64,000 nt of DNA, taken from assembly GCF_014698505.1 (NCBI RefSeq), contig NZ_JACJTD010000040.1, positions 1 to 64,000 on the forward strand, read 5' to 3'. Of this stretch, positions 62,882-64,000 are shown one piece after another. The notes beneath the pieces were generated by a model. It saw only the letters and a program-made list of their open reading frames with translations, was not told where the DNA came from and did no database searches. Made by a program: the position numbers and the translations under genes. Source of the stretch: Nostoc foliaceum FACHB-393 (GTDB lineage: Bacteria > Cyanobacteriota > Cyanobacteriia > Cyanobacteriales > Nostocaceae). The first letter of the stretch is position 1. The number at the start of each line of letters is the position of its first letter.

Positions 62882-63667
62882 ATGACAGCAGGTAGTCCCA
62901 CAATTTTAGCCCTAGACTTTGATGGAGTCATTTGCGATGGACTAATTGAATATTTTGAGGTAGCATGGCGTACCTACTGTGAAATTTGGTCTCCTGCTAA
63001 CGATGCACCACCAGATGATTTAGCGTTGAGATTCTATCGCCTACGACCTGTAATTGAAACAGGTTGGGAAATGCCTGTTTTAATCAAAGCGTTGGTAGAT
63101 GGAATTCCTGATGAAAAAATTCTTCATGAATGGGTAAGCATCGCCCCACAACTTTTGTTAACTGACAAGATACAAGCAAGAGAAATTGGTGCAAAGCTAG
63201 ATAAACAACGGGATGAATGGATTACCACCGATTTGGACGGTTGGCTAAGTCTGCATAGATTTTATCCAGGTGTCATAGAAAAAATCAAATTAACTCTTGA
63301 CAGTGGGGTTAAGCTATATATTGTGACAACTAAAGAAGGGCGTTTTGTACAGCAGTTGTTGCAACAAGAAGGAGTGAACTTAGCACCAGCAGCAATTTTT
63401 GGTAAAGAAGTCAAGCGTCCTAAATATGAAATTCTGCGAGAATTAATTCAGGCAGCAGGAGATAACCAAGTTAGTCTTTGGTTTGTAGAAGATAGACTCA
63501 AGACTTTGCAGTTAGTCCAACAGCAATCAGACCTTGAAAATGTGAAACTCTTTCTTGCTGACTGGGGTTATAATACCCAAGCAGAACGGGAAGCCGCCCA
63601 AAATGATCCACGAATTCATCTGGTATCACTGTCTCAGTTTGCCAAAGATTTCTCTGCTTGGCATTGA
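62882..63667 (+). CDS. HAD-superfamily hydrolase
   Basis: A 261-residue protein. Motif I is LALDFDGVICDG with the nucleophile Asp near residue 12; motif II is the Thr of YIVTTKEGRF; motif III the Lys in GKEVKRPKYEIL; motif IV VSLWFVEDRLKTL. The cap is of the small helical type (residues ~25-110). It is a probable phosphatase with unknown substrate. It is followed 123 bases later by the nurA-like gene. Confidence 0.88.
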   Translation: MTAGSPTILALDFDGVICDGLIEYFEVAWRTYCEIWSPANDAPPDDLALRFYRLRPVIETGWEMPVLIKALVDGIPDEKILHEWVSIAPQLLLTDKIQAREIGAKLDKQRDEWITTDLDGWLSLHRFYPGVIEKIKLTLDSGVKLYIVTTKEGRFVQQLLQQEGVNLAPAAIFGKEVKRPKYEILRELIQAAGDNQVSLWFVEDRLKTLQLVQQQSDLENVKLFLADWGYNTQAEREAAQNDPRIHLVSLSQFAKDFSAWH

Positions 63668-63790
63668 AAAATAAAGATAATCTCACGCCAGGCATAGAAG
63701 TACAAAGACGCAGAGGTTATCTTTGCGTCTTTGTGTGAGATTTAAACGCCGAAATTTGCAATTTTATCTTAATATTAAATTTAAAATCCT

Positions 63791-64000
63791 ATGCTTGACC
63801 TGACAAAACTGGCCCGACAGATGCAGGGTTTAAGTCAGCATCTTACCTTAGAAGCTGCTGCCAGTCGCCAGCGTTTAGAATTGGCGCAACAACATCTCAA
63901 AAATGCTTACGAGTCTCAACAAGATTTAATCGATCGCCAAGAAAAATGGCGCGATCGCATTCTCTTTGCTAATGCTACCCCAATTGAGCCGCTAGAAACC
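63791..64000 (+). CDS. Start of a NurA-like nuclease gene (runs off the window)
   Basis: A frame open from the ATG at 63791 to the end (70 codons). It begins MLDLTKLARQMQGLSQHLTLE and continues as a charged helix (RQRLELAQQHLKNAYESQQDLIDRQEKWRDRILFANATP), which resembles the N-terminus of cyanobacterial NurA-domain DNA repair nucleases. The catalytic residues would lie beyond the window, so the call is tentative. Confidence 0.55.
   Translation, partial: MLDLTKLARQMQGLSQHLTLEAAASRQRLELAQQHLKNAYESQQDLIDRQEKWRDRILFANATPIEPLET

Overview
The window reads as the chromosome of a filamentous, heterocyst-forming cyanobacterium of the Nostoc/Anabaena type. The evidence is the abundance of the octamer GCGATCGC (HIP1), a phycobilisome core gene (apcF), a CP12 protein, an NtcA-type box in front of glnA, a heptanucleotide tandem repeat, many families of palindromic intergenic repeats, and a patX-like heterocyst-patterning peptide gene with the HRGSGRR motif and a TCCGGA (DIF1-type) promoter box. 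I recognised no rRNA, tRNA, CRISPR array or transposase gene.

Region 1 (about 0.4-29 kb) looks like a large organosulfur acquisition island. It contains ssuD and ssuE (FMNH2-dependent alkanesulfonate monooxygenase and its flavin reductase), a TauD-type dioxygenase, a sulfonate-type lipoprotein, a second PhnD/SsuA-like binding protein, an AprAB-like flavoprotein/ferredoxin pair, an arylsulfotransferase-like protein, two glutathione S-transferase-type proteins, an IPNS-type oxygenase, an aldo/keto reductase, a haloperoxidase-like protein, a TTC38-like TPR protein, a TauE/SafE exporter, two CadD-like transporters, a LysR regulator and an Rrf2 regulator. ABC permease and ATPase genes for sulfonates (ssuB, ssuC) are absent. 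Decayed pieces remain: an acyl-CoA-dehydrogenase-like (SfnB/DszC type) gene with its middle deleted, a secreted-protein start followed by a frameshifted NIL-domain gene. The main observation is a 26-base partial dyad, TAC-N20-GTA with conserved inner TAA/TTA-type bases, found by eye at 13 intergenic places between 402 and 28741. It lies in front of most transcription units of the island, including the Rrf2 gene itself, and I did not see it later in the window. A second possible control layer is an 11-codon leader ORF with three consecutive Cys codons (10271-10306) before the decayed dehydrogenase gene.

Region 2 (about 29-46 kb) is mixed housekeeping and accessory: an SPFH/prohibitin protein, a GH10-like secreted hydrolase, a secreted protein with two ~80-residue repeats, a DUF2267 protein plus phosphoribosyltransferase, cysK with a 2Fe-2S thioredoxin-like protein, a YgfZ-type folate-binding protein, a fused dipeptide-type ABC ATPase, and an FAD-dependent oxidoreductase carrying an in-frame palindromic repeat.

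Region 3 (46-64 kb) holds patX, a ferritin-like protein, glnA, apcF, a DUF29 protein, tlyA, a CP12 protein, a dynamin-like GTPase, an esterase, a divergent manganese-type ABC transporter (mntC / mntAB), an animal-type haem peroxidase, a HAD hydrolase and the start of a nurA-like gene running off the end. Three unrelated enzyme genes (flavoprotein at 2468, flavoprotein at 44492, esterase at 55846) contain short palindromic repeats read in frame as extra residues, and two intergenic elements (30316-30469, 55443-55542) share MITE-like inverted ends.
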